Program-made: the position numbers and the translations under genes
From: Plotosus lineatus
Taxonomy: Eukaryota; Chordata; Actinopteri; Siluriformes; Plotosidae
Length of the DNA stretch: 64,000 nucleotides
Direction: 5' to 3'
Assembly (NCBI GenBank): GCA_024760905.1
Contig: CM045737.1
Location: 13,743,726-13,807,725, forward strand
Shown here: positions 45,986 through 58,200 of the stretch, in pieces
Layout of the letters: the number at the start of each line of letters is the position of its first letter
How positions within the stretch are numbered: the first letter of the stretch is position 1
The notes under the pieces: model-generated
The model's database searches: none
What the model saw: the letters and a program-made list of their open reading frames with translations, nothing else
What the model was told of the DNA's origin: nothing

Positions 45986-46628
45986 TAGTTTGTATATAAT
46001 TAAGTCTCTAATCATGGTGTTCTAAAGCTGCTAATGTAAATCAAGTGAGTATGTGCAGTTTGCATAACATTAAAGGTTGTGTCTTATAAACTGGCAAGTC
46101 AATGTACATGCACTTCCCTCCATAATTGTTAAAGCCTTAAAATAAATCTCAATTTCTATTGCAGAAGCTACTCTCATACTGAAAATTGTCACCTTCAACT
46201 CGAACGAATTTTAAGGGTGGTAAAAATTCCTGACAAAGAAATAATTCTTTTTCATAAAATCACCTATTCCACAATTATTGACACCACTAACAATTCCTCA
46301 GAAATAAATGTAACAGAAGTATTTATGTCATTGCTACTGTAGTTTACAAAGTTGATCAGAGTACGTATCTAGGTACATTGACTTAGTAAGTCATCCTGTC
46401 CTGTTTCACTGGGGTATAAATATGACGTGGCCCAGATGCAATTTGTCTAATTCACTCTTCGACATGGGAAAGACAAAGGAACATTTCATTCAAGTTAGGC
46501 AGATGTGTGTCGACCTTCACAAGTCAGGCAAAGGCTACAAGAAAACTGCCCCTCGCCTGCACCTGCACATGTCTACTGTCAGAGGAATCATTAAGAAGAT
46601 TAAAACAACTAGAAGAGTAGACAATTAC

Positions 46629-47997
46629 TAGAGCTGCGCGATAAAACCGGTTTAAACCGGTTCTAACATGCAAACAATCCTTATTGCGATACTCTGAAGC
46701 AAAACCGGTTTTTGACATGCATTCGGAAAACTTCGTAACAGTAAAAAAACTTCGGCTATTCCCGCTAATAGAGCTGAAGTAATGCTTTCGTTGAAAAAAA
46801 AAAAGACAACCGCAGAGGTTCCGGCATGTAATCCTGACACAATCGTGTTTCTGTCCTCTTATCTACAGTCATTCAGTGTGTGGAGAGCCCGGTATAATAA
46901 GAGCCATGCCATGACTGGGCAGTGTGGATGTCACGATGGCCTTCAGCCAATAGAATTTGTTTTTATACAGGATACGGAAATCCCCGCTAAAAACAAAATG
47001 AACGTTCATGTTGCTAATTGCTCAGAAATTTACCGACCTACTGCATCTAGATTTTCGCTTAAACATTTATTTTAAAATGAGCAAAAGAGGGAAGCGCTCC
47101 CATGATCCTGATCTCCAACAAGGCACATTAACCAGGCCGGTTTTTTTTTTTTTTTTTTTGCTTACCACGGCAATAATATCTCTGTCGACTCTGAAAAAAT
47201 GACCTTACACAACTTGCAGACTCAGCCTCAGGTTCAACATGCTCTAAATCGGTCCAGATCCAGGTAAATTAAATTCCACTTCTGTCTAGCATAATGATAT
47301 TAATGTGATTTATATGATAAACAATATTGCATGTTATTATCGTAAAGTTCTAAAGTTTGACGGACTTTCCTGAGCCGTCAGTGTCACTGTAAGTGTTATA
47401 TGTGTGGCATGTGCCCTGCAGGCCTATGGGCATCGCTATGATGGCATTAATACACTGTATATACATGTAATGTTAATATTGTTATATATAAGTAATTCAA
47501 TCTACTGCTCATAGGGTCACAGGTCTGATTAGGTCGAGTCGGGCATGATACAGTTCTGCGCATGTGCAGATGATGCTCCACCTTTAATCCCACCTTAAAA
47601 ATTTAATATACATTCAGGCTTCACAATATGCTAATAAAAGCCCTAGATGCAGTTCTAATGTTTATGTGTATTTAATATGTGTAAATAGCTTTTCTTGCTC
47701 AATATGCAGTTCTATTTCAGTGTTAATGTTTGTGCCAAAGTTTAAAACTTTACATTTTCATAAGTAGATTTTTCTGATGCTTAGAATTTTTTATTTTAAT
47801 GACTAAAAACAACGTTTTTAATGTTGTTTAATGTTGCTGATTTCTCTTTTTGAAAAAAAAAAAAAAAATACTGTCAAGAACAGGCTCACTTTTAATTTAG
47901 AATTCTTCTTGAAATATATCGCAATACATATCGCAATACATGCTAGAAATTGCAATACATTGCAATACAAAAAATTTAGGCAATACCCAGCTCTAAC
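46629..47997. mobile_element. hAT-like element inserted into the Tc1 copy
   Basis: Ends TAGAGCTGCGCGATA and GCAATACCCAGCTCTA are inverted, with approximate 8-bp flanks acaattac and acagttat. Interior frames are broken (KKKKTTAEVPACNPD near 46785). Confidence 0.7.
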
Positions 47998-48345
47998 AGT
48001 TATGCAACATTATGTAGAGGAGAGGACCAGGATGCTGGATGACTTGGAGACATATGGCAGAGAGGAATGGTCCAAGATCCTCTTTCTGTAAACTCCCATC
48101 TTATGAAACATTAGAGGAGACAATTCGGTGTTGTTTTGTTGGTAAAAGGGGTTGTACAAAGTATTAGGGTGCTAATAATTGTGGCGCACATTATTTAATG
48201 TAAAATAATGATTTCATAATGTAGGACTTTTTCCCCCACTGAATAAATGCACTTAAATTAAAGATCGGATGTTTCTCTTTTTTCATTGTAATCCTGTATT
48301 ATTTAGGGGGGGGGGACCAAACAAACAAACCCCCCCCCCGCCCAA

Positions 48346-48351
48346 TTTATT
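48346..48351 (-). terminator. DSG2: candidate desmoglein poly(A) signal inside a Tc1 end
   Basis: AATAAA on the - strand, about 75 bp after the desmoglein stop codon. It lies within the right end of the Tc1-like element at 46107-48409, so the 3' UTR appears to be transposon-derived. Confidence 0.4.
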
Positions 48352-48422
48352 ACAAGCAAAAGAACACATTTTAACCAGGGGTGCCAATAATTATGGAAGA
48401 CAGTGTATGTTCAAATCTTTGA

Positions 48423-49205
48423 TTAGACCTGCAACTTTTCAAGCTTGGTCTTCTTCACATGTTGTGACTTTACACCAGTTTTGTCCTTTGCTTTCCCTGC
48501 TTGAACATCTTGAGGTACCTTAAGTTTTAGCCTGTCTTTCTCTACCTGAACTAGTACTGAGGAGAGCGCTAAGCTGCCAGTATTAATCACATTTGGACCA
48601 TGACCTAACATGACATTTCCTTGTAATGTAGACATCCCATCAATCAGATACATTCCTTGCTGTTCTACTTCAGTGTTCTGTAGTATGTTAGCACTCGGAA
48701 GAACTAAACCCTGAGCTCCTGCAAGCCCATTTACGAGGTACATTTCCTGTACAGGCTCTTCAGCTAAAATCACAGCTCTGGGTGCTTGATGTTCCACCAA
48801 GTAGTACAAAGGCTGTGGTTGCACAAGCAGCGTTGGACTGGTATTTATGCTGTTTGATCTGCTGAAAGTCTGAGTAAAATTGGTGACTGCGCTTTGCTGT
48901 GGTGGAGGCTGCTCAGATTTCACGTCAACCTGAAATGCACTGGTGGTGATCGAATTCTCACTTCTGATACTGCTATCCACCGACTTCACAATTTGTTCAA
49001 CTTTTTCCAATTTGGGTAGTGTGGGATAACAAATGCTTGCCAAAGTCGCAAAATTTTCATCCAAGTCGTTTAGGAAACCCAGGTCATCATCAGCCTCAGT
49101 GATACCTTCAAAGTCTAAGGAGCCAACAGGAGAGTTTTCACCTTCTTCAGTAAACACCAACACACTGTCTCCGAGAATGGGACTGTCATCCAGATACCTT
49201 GCTCT
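48423..49205 (-). CDS. DSG2: desmoglein last exon: catenin-binding segment and C-terminal tail
   Basis: 783 bp to stop TAA at 48425-48423. It reads [39 protein letters not shown] and [14 protein letters not shown], the plakoglobin-binding intracellular cadherin segment. Next come desmoglein-repeat-like units ([34 protein letters not shown]) and a basic tail. The region after the catenin-binding segment is clearly shorter than in human DSG2. Confidence 0.92.
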   Translation of the reverse strand, partial: RARYLDDSPILGDSVLVFTEEGENSPVGSLDFEGITEADDDLGFLNDLDENFATLASICYPTLPKLEKVEQIVKSVDSSIRSENSITTSAFQVDVKSEQPPPQQSAVTNFTQTFSRSNSINTSPTLLVQPQPLYYLVEHQAPRAVILAEEPVQEMYLVNGLAGAQGLVLPSANILQNTEVEQQGMYLIDGMSTLQGNVMLGHGPNVINTGSLALSSVLVQVEKDRLKLKVPQDVQAGKAKDKTGVKSQHVKKTKLEKLQV

Positions 49206-52200
49206 CTGTAATGAAAAGTAAGAAATAATAATATATGTGAGGCGCTCCACCGAATATCGGCGCTTGTTGCAAGTGACGCATGGTGCCTGTGAGACAAAGC
49301 ACGGCTTATTCGGACTTCCGATCTTTCAAGTGAGCAAGTGTCCGTTGAATACTTGTTTAGTACTCAACCTTCACTTGCTCACTTGAAAGATCGGAAGTCT
49401 GGATAAGCCGCGCTTTGTCTCACAAGCACCATACGTCACTTGCGACAAGCGCTTACATTCGGTGGAGCGCCTCACATTTGTGTGAGTGCATGTGTGCATC
49501 AAGTACAAATAAGTCTCCATACTGCAGGTCCCAGGAAATTCCCAGTCCCGTTTTTAAATACAGTATCCAACTGAATATTTTGCAGCTCAATATTTTACTT
49601 GCAATTTCATTTCATTTTGTTTGAACAGCTTCATAATTTATTAGCACCATCGCTATTTTGAGCTCAAGTTGATGTCCTTTTTCACTTCCTGTTGCATTTT
49701 CTGATGTCCTTTCACTGTTTGGCTTTTGGCTTAGTATTGTGCTTTGCCCTTTTTGGCCACTGTACAATTGGCCCTGACATTTGAACAACAAATAATAACA
49801 TTGGCACTATATTTAAAGAATATATATATATTAAATCTCCTACCTCAGAGAAATATCCATGAAGATAACCATATGGCAGTGCCATCTCTTCAAAACAAAC
49901 ACCAGGCATCTTCTGTCGAAATGATCCTGTGCGGAGAGCGTTTCTATGGGCCGACACTAGGTTTTGCTGAGCATGTATTGCATTGTGCTGATGTCTATAA
50001 TCAGCGTCAACCTCCATAGGACCTCTATTTAGCTCTTTATTGAGGGCCATGGTCTCAAAGGCATGTCCATTTTGCAATATGGAGGCCTTGTTGAAGGCAT
50101 TACCAACCACTGTCACATTTTGTTGCTCCATCAAAGCAGGAGCCAACAACAGAGGCACTGACTGCAAAATGTAGAGTGAACAAAAAACAAACAAAAAATG
50201 TTATTAGTTAATTGTATGGTATGATAAAAGTATAATATTGTTGTCTGGTGCTTTCAATATGGTTCTACTGCAGAAGGGCTAACACATTGCCATGTTGGAT
50301 AACAATTTGACTGACACCTTTAACTAGACCCTCCTTTTTTTTTTTTTTTTTTTTTTTTTAAAGTATTTTATTTGTCACTTTTTATAATAAATCCACTTCC
50401 TGCAACCAGAGTTTACATGTAAGTGCTGTAGCTGCACCATAAAAGTGTGTAAAGTCATTTGAGTTGAAATTTACATTGTCTGCTGCCTTGCCTTCAGTGT
50501 TGTATTCGATAACATATTCTTTTGCATCGTAAGACATCTCCGAGAATTCCCCAAATGTCCCACACTGACAGAATAACAGCAACAGAGGAATCACTGAAAA
50601 CATCCCAAAACAAGTCAAACCACATGATCAGTATGCAGGTGTGTTCTGGGTATACTGTAATTTGATAGGAAGAAACATGAAAAATATATAAAGTGTAAAT
50701 GTTGTTGATTCAACCCACACATGAGCAGCATTAGTGCTCCAATAAGTGCTCCAATGGCAGGAGCTCCCACTTTAACCGAAGCATGGCGTTGACGGGCTAG
50801 TTTTGAGATACATGTTCCACTTTTTTCACAGGTGCACACCTCTAATTGAAGTTTCTGCTTGTCTTCACATGCCAGCCCTTGTTTGTCAGAGATCTCCACA
50901 CTAAGCTCATAAAATCCTATAAAGACAGGCTCCTTAGCATGGAAGCTAACCATTATATCTTTAAAAGAGAAATAAGCCAAATAAGTGTCGGAAATGTTTT
51001 GAAAATATCATATACTTTCAATTAGGATAGGCAGTGTTTCAGTGTTCATTATCTTCAATATGTACATGGACACACATAGTATAGAATAATCACTGTATGC
51101 CTTACCATTTACAGGAACCATTTCCCATTTTCCTTGAGTCTCCGCCTCTACCAAAACAAACGTGAAAGGCTTCGCATTGGGGTTGTCATCCATATCAAAT
51201 GCCGTCATATTTACAACTATATTATCAGAACAGACACTCTGATAGGTGCTGACCAGTGTCGGACAGTTGTCATTTGAATCCTGCACTTTCAGTGCTATGG
51301 TTCCTGTAGCTGTTTTGACTGGCACATCTAAAAATGGGGGGGGGGAGGTTCTTAAAATATTCTGGCATGATTAGGGTTAAAACAATAGAAATAGGCATAA
51401 ACTCAGGAGTAGACCTGTGTGTGTTTCTGCCCTGTAATGGCCTGGCAAGCAGCCCAGGGTGTACTCTGCCCACGCCCAGAATCGGCTGAGATGGATGCCA
51501 GCCTCCCAATTAGGATCAAGGTTAGGCGGCTCAGAAAATGAATGAATAAACTCAGGAGTATGTGCACTCAAAAGGTGCAACTCGTTCGGCATTCACGCAG
51601 GAAACAAGCGACAAGCATAGCGCTTCACCACTCAGCTGTTGTGACTCTCTCACTCGTTTCCTTTCTGAGGGAAGCTGCGAGCAGCATGGGGTTAGTTCCC
51701 AAATGCAGGTCTTTGACTGCTTTTATTGTCATTATTTTTTATTTTTTAGCTTTATTACTATTATTATTATTATTATTATTATTGCATGGCAAGTATAGAA
51801 TGGAGACTCTGGCGCATCATGAACCGGGAAGTACATAACCAAGCAAAATGCAGACTGTTTTATAAACTTATACCCAAATGTGCCATTTCCGAATATTATC
51901 TTTGCAAAATGTCTGTCCACAGTTATAAAGCACAGGATATATGGATATGGAAATAATAACCTCCTTCTTTGTGCTGATGTGAGGATATTTAAATTCATGT
52001 GTGTTGTTTCCATATGGTTTTGGCGAACTCATGTTTGGTGGCATCTGCCACCAATGAGGTGTTTTACACTCTGGTAATCACTCAATCTGTTTGCCCGAAA
52101 TTCATCTCCGTTGAAGTCCGTGCCCACCCACTTCAAGTCACTTGAGAAAATTTCGTCCACTCATCATGCGTGCTCAAGTGAGTTCGCGCGGTTGATTGTT

Positions 52201-55200
52201 GCTCGTTGATTTATGTGTGGATGCAGCTTCAGGAATCCCATTTTGGAAGAAACAATCAATAAAGTTATCTTCAAAGAGGGTTTCTTTCAGCCATTGCCTG
52301 CTGTAATAGTGATGCATTTCAAGTACTATTCTCCCATTCAGGAGCTCTGAAGGAAAGTGAGGAGACTGGTGTCATTGCTTTCAGTTGTATGATCAAAGAT
52401 ACACATAAAACAGGTAATGAAGCGGTCAGAGGTGCATGATGAGCTGTCCCCGTTTGAAGACTGCAGACATTGGAGAAGACATTATGCACTATCTTCATCA
52501 GATGGGCTATTATGGCCGAAAAGCAAGACGCTAGCCTCTTCTTCAACTAGTGAATATTCATTCTGACATTTTGGGTATCTTTTACCTATACAGAATGGAA
52601 TAAGTTCCAGTCTGTCTCAAGATGGGTGGGTCAGAGCCCAAGCTATGCGTTGAGGTGAATCTGACTATATCAAGTTGGTATCTGTAAACCTAACAACTCG
52701 CTCAGGCTCCTTCCCCACCAGAGAGGTGACATTCCACGTCGCAAGAGTCTGAGACAGTAGCCGAGGATCGGTCCGATAGAACCCATGCCTTTGGCTGCCA
52801 CCCAACTCCCAACGCATCCGAACCCTATCATTCCTTCCGAAAGTGGTGGGTCCATGTGAGAGCTGGCCCAGGTCTCCTTTTCGGGCTGGGCCCGGCCGGG
52901 CTCCATAGGAAAAAGCCCGACTACCAGGCGCTTGCCTGTGAGTTACCCTCCCACCCCCAAGCCTGGCTCCATGGGATGACGCAAGTGGCCCACATCCAGA
53001 CAAGGAAATCCATCTCCTTTTATTTTTTATCCATGAGGTCTTTTAAACCACGCTTCGTCTTAACCTTCATCTGGGACCCGTTTGCCTTGGGTGACCATAC
53101 CAGGGGCATAAAAACCTGACAGCATAGCTCCTAGGATCATTAGGGCATGCAACCACTTCTACCACAATAAGTTGGCGATTCAAGGAGGGGTTTCTCTATA
53201 TCTCTATATAAAACCCAATGAGCATTTCTGCTGTTAAATATCTTTATCGTTGTTGTGGCTCAGAGTTTGACATGTTGCATGTTCTTTCATTCTGATTTCT
53301 GTGCACCACAGTTATATAGAAACTATGGTTATTTGATAGTGTACAAGTCTTTGGTGGCACGGTGGCGTAGTGGTTAGCACGTCCGCCTCACAGCAAGAAG
53401 GCCCGGGTTCGATTCCCGGCCTGGGCGTTTCTGTGTGGAGTTTGCATGTTCTCCCTGTGCTTGTGTGGGTTTCCTCCGGGCGCTCCGGTTTCCCCTGCAA
53501 TCCAAAGACATGCACTGTAGGTTAATTGGCTGTTCTAAATTGACCGTAGTTTCTCTCCTGCAGCGGCACTGGAACCCAGTCGTATTGGCACTTGCCTTTC
53601 CATTGGATCCTTCCGGTGGCGTCGAGACAGGGGGGACTTGCTGCTTGGGTAACAGCCTGTCCCTCATTACTCACTACCCAGGCTCTGTGCACTGGGGAGT
53701 ATCACCAGTCGGGATACTGGCCAGAGCGCAGCCATAGTCCTTCGGGACTGACGGAGGCCTACACACACTACACAAGTCTTTATTTGAGTTACTGTTGACT
53801 TCCTGTGCGTACTACCCACTCTGACCATTCCATTCTGACTTCTGTCGTTAACAAGTCTCAACCTACAAATTTGCCCTCCAGTGTCTATCCCCCCCCATAT
53901 AATTCTGATTGACCGTGCGATGGCCTGATGTCTGGGGTGTACCCCGCCCTCGCCCAACGTTGGCTCCAAGTGACCCTAATTAGAATTAAGTGATTAAAAA
54001 AAATAAATTAATGAATAATTCTGACTGCACTATACTTTTGTTGAAAATTTTCAGAGGATCAGTAGGGTTTGAAATACTCAGACCACCATTTATGGCACCA
54101 ATGTCTATAGCAATGTCAAAGTCACATATCTTTGGCATTCTAATGTTTGATGTAAACGTTATTATCCCCACCACACACATTAAAATAAATATCAATTTCT
54201 TATTTCCTTAAATGTCTTGCCTTTTGTCATACACAGGATTTTTGCGATGTAGGTTCCATTAACCACGGACTCTCTATCTGGTATCTTTGTCAGCTTAATT
54301 TCTGATGTCTCCTCATCAATAGCTAGCCAGTTCTCTGGATCATTTCCTTTTGCATACCTGAAGATCAATTTAATTCCAATAAATGCACAAAACCATCGAA
54401 GACAATACATTGTAAATTCAAGGCTTTCAGAATATGCTAGAAATGTGTGATTAAATGCAGTCTCATATTAAGGATTGTTGTACAACCCCTGGCAAAAATT
54501 ATGGAATCACCAGAATCTCGGAGGATGTTCATTCAGTTGTTTAATTTAAACATAAAAAAAGCAGATCACAGACATGACACAAAACAACAGTCATTTAAAA
54601 TAGCAACTTTCTGGCTTGAAGAAACACTAAAAGAAATCAAGAAAAAGAAGTTAGTAATAGCTACTTTTATAGACCAAGCTGGGGGAATAAATTATGGAAT
54701 CACTCAAGTTTGAGGAAAAAAATATGGCATCACCCTGTAAATTTCCATTCCCAAAACTAGCACCTGCATCAGATTAGTTCTGCTCGTTAGTCTGCAGTTA
54801 AACAGGAGTGATCACGTCTTGGAGAGCTTTTGCATTGGACTGACATGAGTCATGGATCCAACACGAAACAATGGAGAGGATTATCAAACTTCTTAAAGAA
54901 GGTAAATCATCATGCAGTGTTGCAAAAGATGTTGATGCAGGCCACAATGCTGACCTTATGTGTCTTTATTCAAGGAATGCTTTCACAGTTTTTGCTCTAT
55001 GGCAAGATGCATTATCATCTTGAAAAATGATTTTGTCATCACCAAACATTCTTTCAATTGATGGGATAAGAAAAGTGTCCAAAATTTCAACGGAAACTTG
55101 TGCAGTTATTGAAGATGTAATGACAGCAATCTCCCCAGTGCCTTTACCTGACATGCAGCCCCATATCATCAATGACTGTGGAAATTTCCATGTTTTCTTC

Positions 55201-58200
55201 AGGCAGTCGTCTTCATAAATCTCATTTGAATGGCACCAAACAAAAGTTCAGGCATCACCTTGCCCAATGCACATTCACGATTCTTCACTGAATATGATGT
55301 TCATCCAGTCATCGACAGCCCACAATTGCTTTTCCTTAGCCTATTGTAGCCTTGGTTTTTCTGTTTAGGTGTTAATTGTGGTTTTCGTTTAGCTTTTTTG
55401 TATGTATATCCCATTTCCTTCAGATGGTTTCTTACAGTTCATCACAGATGTTGACTCTAGTTTCCTTCCATTTGCTCCTCATTTGTTTTGCTGTACATGT
55501 TCTGTTTTCTGTTTGTCTTGACGCTTTCATGTCTTCCTTGATCTACCAGTATGCCTGCCTTTAACAACCTTCCAATGTTGTTCGTACTTGGTCCAGATTT
55601 TAGACACCGCTGACTGTGAGCAAACAACATGTTTTGCGACATTGCATGATGATTTACCTTCTTTAAGCAGTTTGATAATCCTCTCCTTTGTTTCAATTGA
55701 CATCTCTCGTGTTGGAGTCATGATTCATGTGAGTCTACTTGGTGCAACAGCTCTTCAAGGTGTGATCACTCCTGTTTAACTTCAAGATTAACAAGCAGAT
55801 CTAATGTGATGCAAGTGTTCGTTTTGGGAATGGAAATTTACAAGGTGAATCCATATTTTTTTCTCAAAAATTGAGTGATTCCATAATTTATTCCCCCTGC
55901 TTGGTCTAAAAAAGTAACCGTTACTGACTACCACATTTTGTTCTTTTCTTTTAGTGTTTCTTAAAGCCAGAAAGTTGCCATTTTTTTAAATGACTGTTGT
56001 TTTGTGTCATGTCTGTGATCTGCTTTTTTAATGCAAAATTAAACAACTGAATGAACATCCTCCGAAACTGGTGAATCCATAATTTTTGCCAGGGGTTGTA
56101 CATAGATCCTGAAGTATATTTGTCAAATTTATTTTTTCAAGCCTACCTGACATTTTGGGCGATTTCACCAGTATCAAGATCCAGAGCAGGAAAAGACCCA
56201 ATGACCATGGGAACTTTTACTTCCTCTGGGTCCTCTGACACAGATAACTCCTTCAGTGGTGGTGAAAATCCTGGGCCTTCAGGCAAGTTGATTACAGCAA
56301 TTTTTATTGGATAGCTCTTTCCTCCAGATGACACTGAACCAGGTTTACTTCCAGGTTTGGCGCTAGCACTTCCATCAAATGTTCCTTGAGGTTTGACACC
56401 AGCACCTCCATTGACGTCCACTCCAACCCCTAAATCTAACCCCACCTCTACATCTGCGCCTACTTCTGCATTTACCCCTGCACCAGTTCCTGCCCCAGCT
56501 TCTACCCCAGCACCCATTCCAGATGACTTATGCTGGTCAGTATCTAAATTCACACCCAAGGACAGTGCTGTCCCATTTATAAAAGGAGCTACATTTGAAA
56601 TGTCCATGTCCAGAGCCAACATTTTGACCGTTTCATAATCCACAGGCTTTAAACATCAAGTATTATGAGCAGAGAAGAAGAGAAGGAAAAAAAATGATTA
56701 GAATAAATTAAATTCTGTAGAAACAACAAAAATCCAAAAAGATCAACAACAATAAAAACTTAGAACATATACCTTGACCAGCGTTAAAATGCCCTCATTT
56801 GTCTTGGGGTCTGTTTCTATAGTGAAGATTCCATTTTCGTTACCCTTGCTAATGTTAAATACAGCCAGCCAGTTATCAGTGTCCTTCAAATCCTTATCCA
56901 TAGCTTTGATTCTCATCACAACCACATCGACTGCACCTTCTTCAATCGTACCAGTATACTAAAGTAGAACACAAAATCATAACTCTCACAAATAGGCAGA
57001 TGTAATTCTGTGGTCAGCTTATAGTTTATGCATTAGACAATTCCTTGTACATGAATATTCATGCATGCATGCATCATGCCTTCTGTTTCCTCCTACAGTT
57101 CACACATGCACATTATGTCTACGGGCTACTTTAAACTGGCCATTGTTGCAAATGGGTCTGGAGACTTGTATCCACAAGATCATTGCTCATCAAATGTTAT
57201 TTTCATTACTAATAGAAATTCTAGACCAAAACCTGGCATATTGTAAAGTAACTTCATTATACTATAAGCTTTATTATGCCACAGCCTAAGGCCTTTTCTG
57301 CAGCACTTAGGATCTTGTACATTTCCCAGCAACTCGTACACCACTCCCAGACGCATGACTCCTGTTGCACTGCGCACCTGTTTCTCAATACTGTACACTG
57401 ATTATCAGCAATATATAAGGATTCTGAATTGCTTGGAGTGAAGTATTGGTTTGTGTATCTCTCGGAGTAATTACTGAGACTTTTGATTTATTATTTGCCT
57501 TTCATGTTTATGATCCAATATTTTCTAAGGACCTTGATATTCTGATCAGCCTCTGGCAACCCGATATTAGGCACAGCTGAGACATAGGTTTAACTCAGCC
57601 TCCTCAACTTACTTTTTAGTTACGTTCTTATTATATTATAAGAGTTATTAACTACAATTGCTTGGATTTGCTTGATACAGAAATATATCTGACTTGAGTG
57701 GCAGGAGTGGCTAATAAAACGGTCTGAAAATTTTAATATAATAAAATTACTTTGTTACCTGTTCTTTTTCAAGCGTAGGAACATTGTCATTGATGTCCAA
57801 AACACTGATCTCCACTGTACCAGTTGCAGTGTTACCATTTATTGCTCCATCCAAATCTACTCCTTGCACTATTAAGGTGTATGAATCTTGCTTCTGTAGA
57901 TGTAAAGCAGATGTACTACACCTCCATTTGTAAAATGCAGGCCACTTAAATGGCTGCACTCACAATCATTATACGGTAAGATTATCACATACCTCTCTAT
58001 CTAAGGTGGGTTCTTTAACATAGATACCCCCCGTATCTCTGTCAATACCGAACAGCGAGCTAGATTCCTCTGGAATTTGCTTCAGTATAGTGTATGCAAT
58101 CTTTGTGTTTGGTGTCCCCTTTTCATCCGCATCATCAGCAGTTATCTGCATGATAGGGGTTCCTACAGTGTTATACGAAACAGTCTATCAGATATTAAAG

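Larger units (their letters stand above)
46107..48409 (+). mobile_element. Tc1-like transposon remnant, split by a hAT-like element
   Basis: Inverted ends contain ttcc[c/-]tccataattgt at left and its complement ataattatggaaga at right. The transposase start at 46446 reads MGKTKEHFIQVRQMCVDLHK and STVRGIIKKIKTTRRVDN (helix-turn-helix). The C-terminal end at 48000-48090 reads LDDLETYGREEWSKIL. The catalytic middle is absent. The right end stops about 15 bp from the desmoglein stop codon. Confidence 0.8.

Noticed and set aside
48423..49250. 275-residue frame as a stand-alone gene starting at [12 protein letters not shown]
   Set aside because: The first 15 codons are intron; an acceptor at 49206 and homology show it is the last desmoglein exon.
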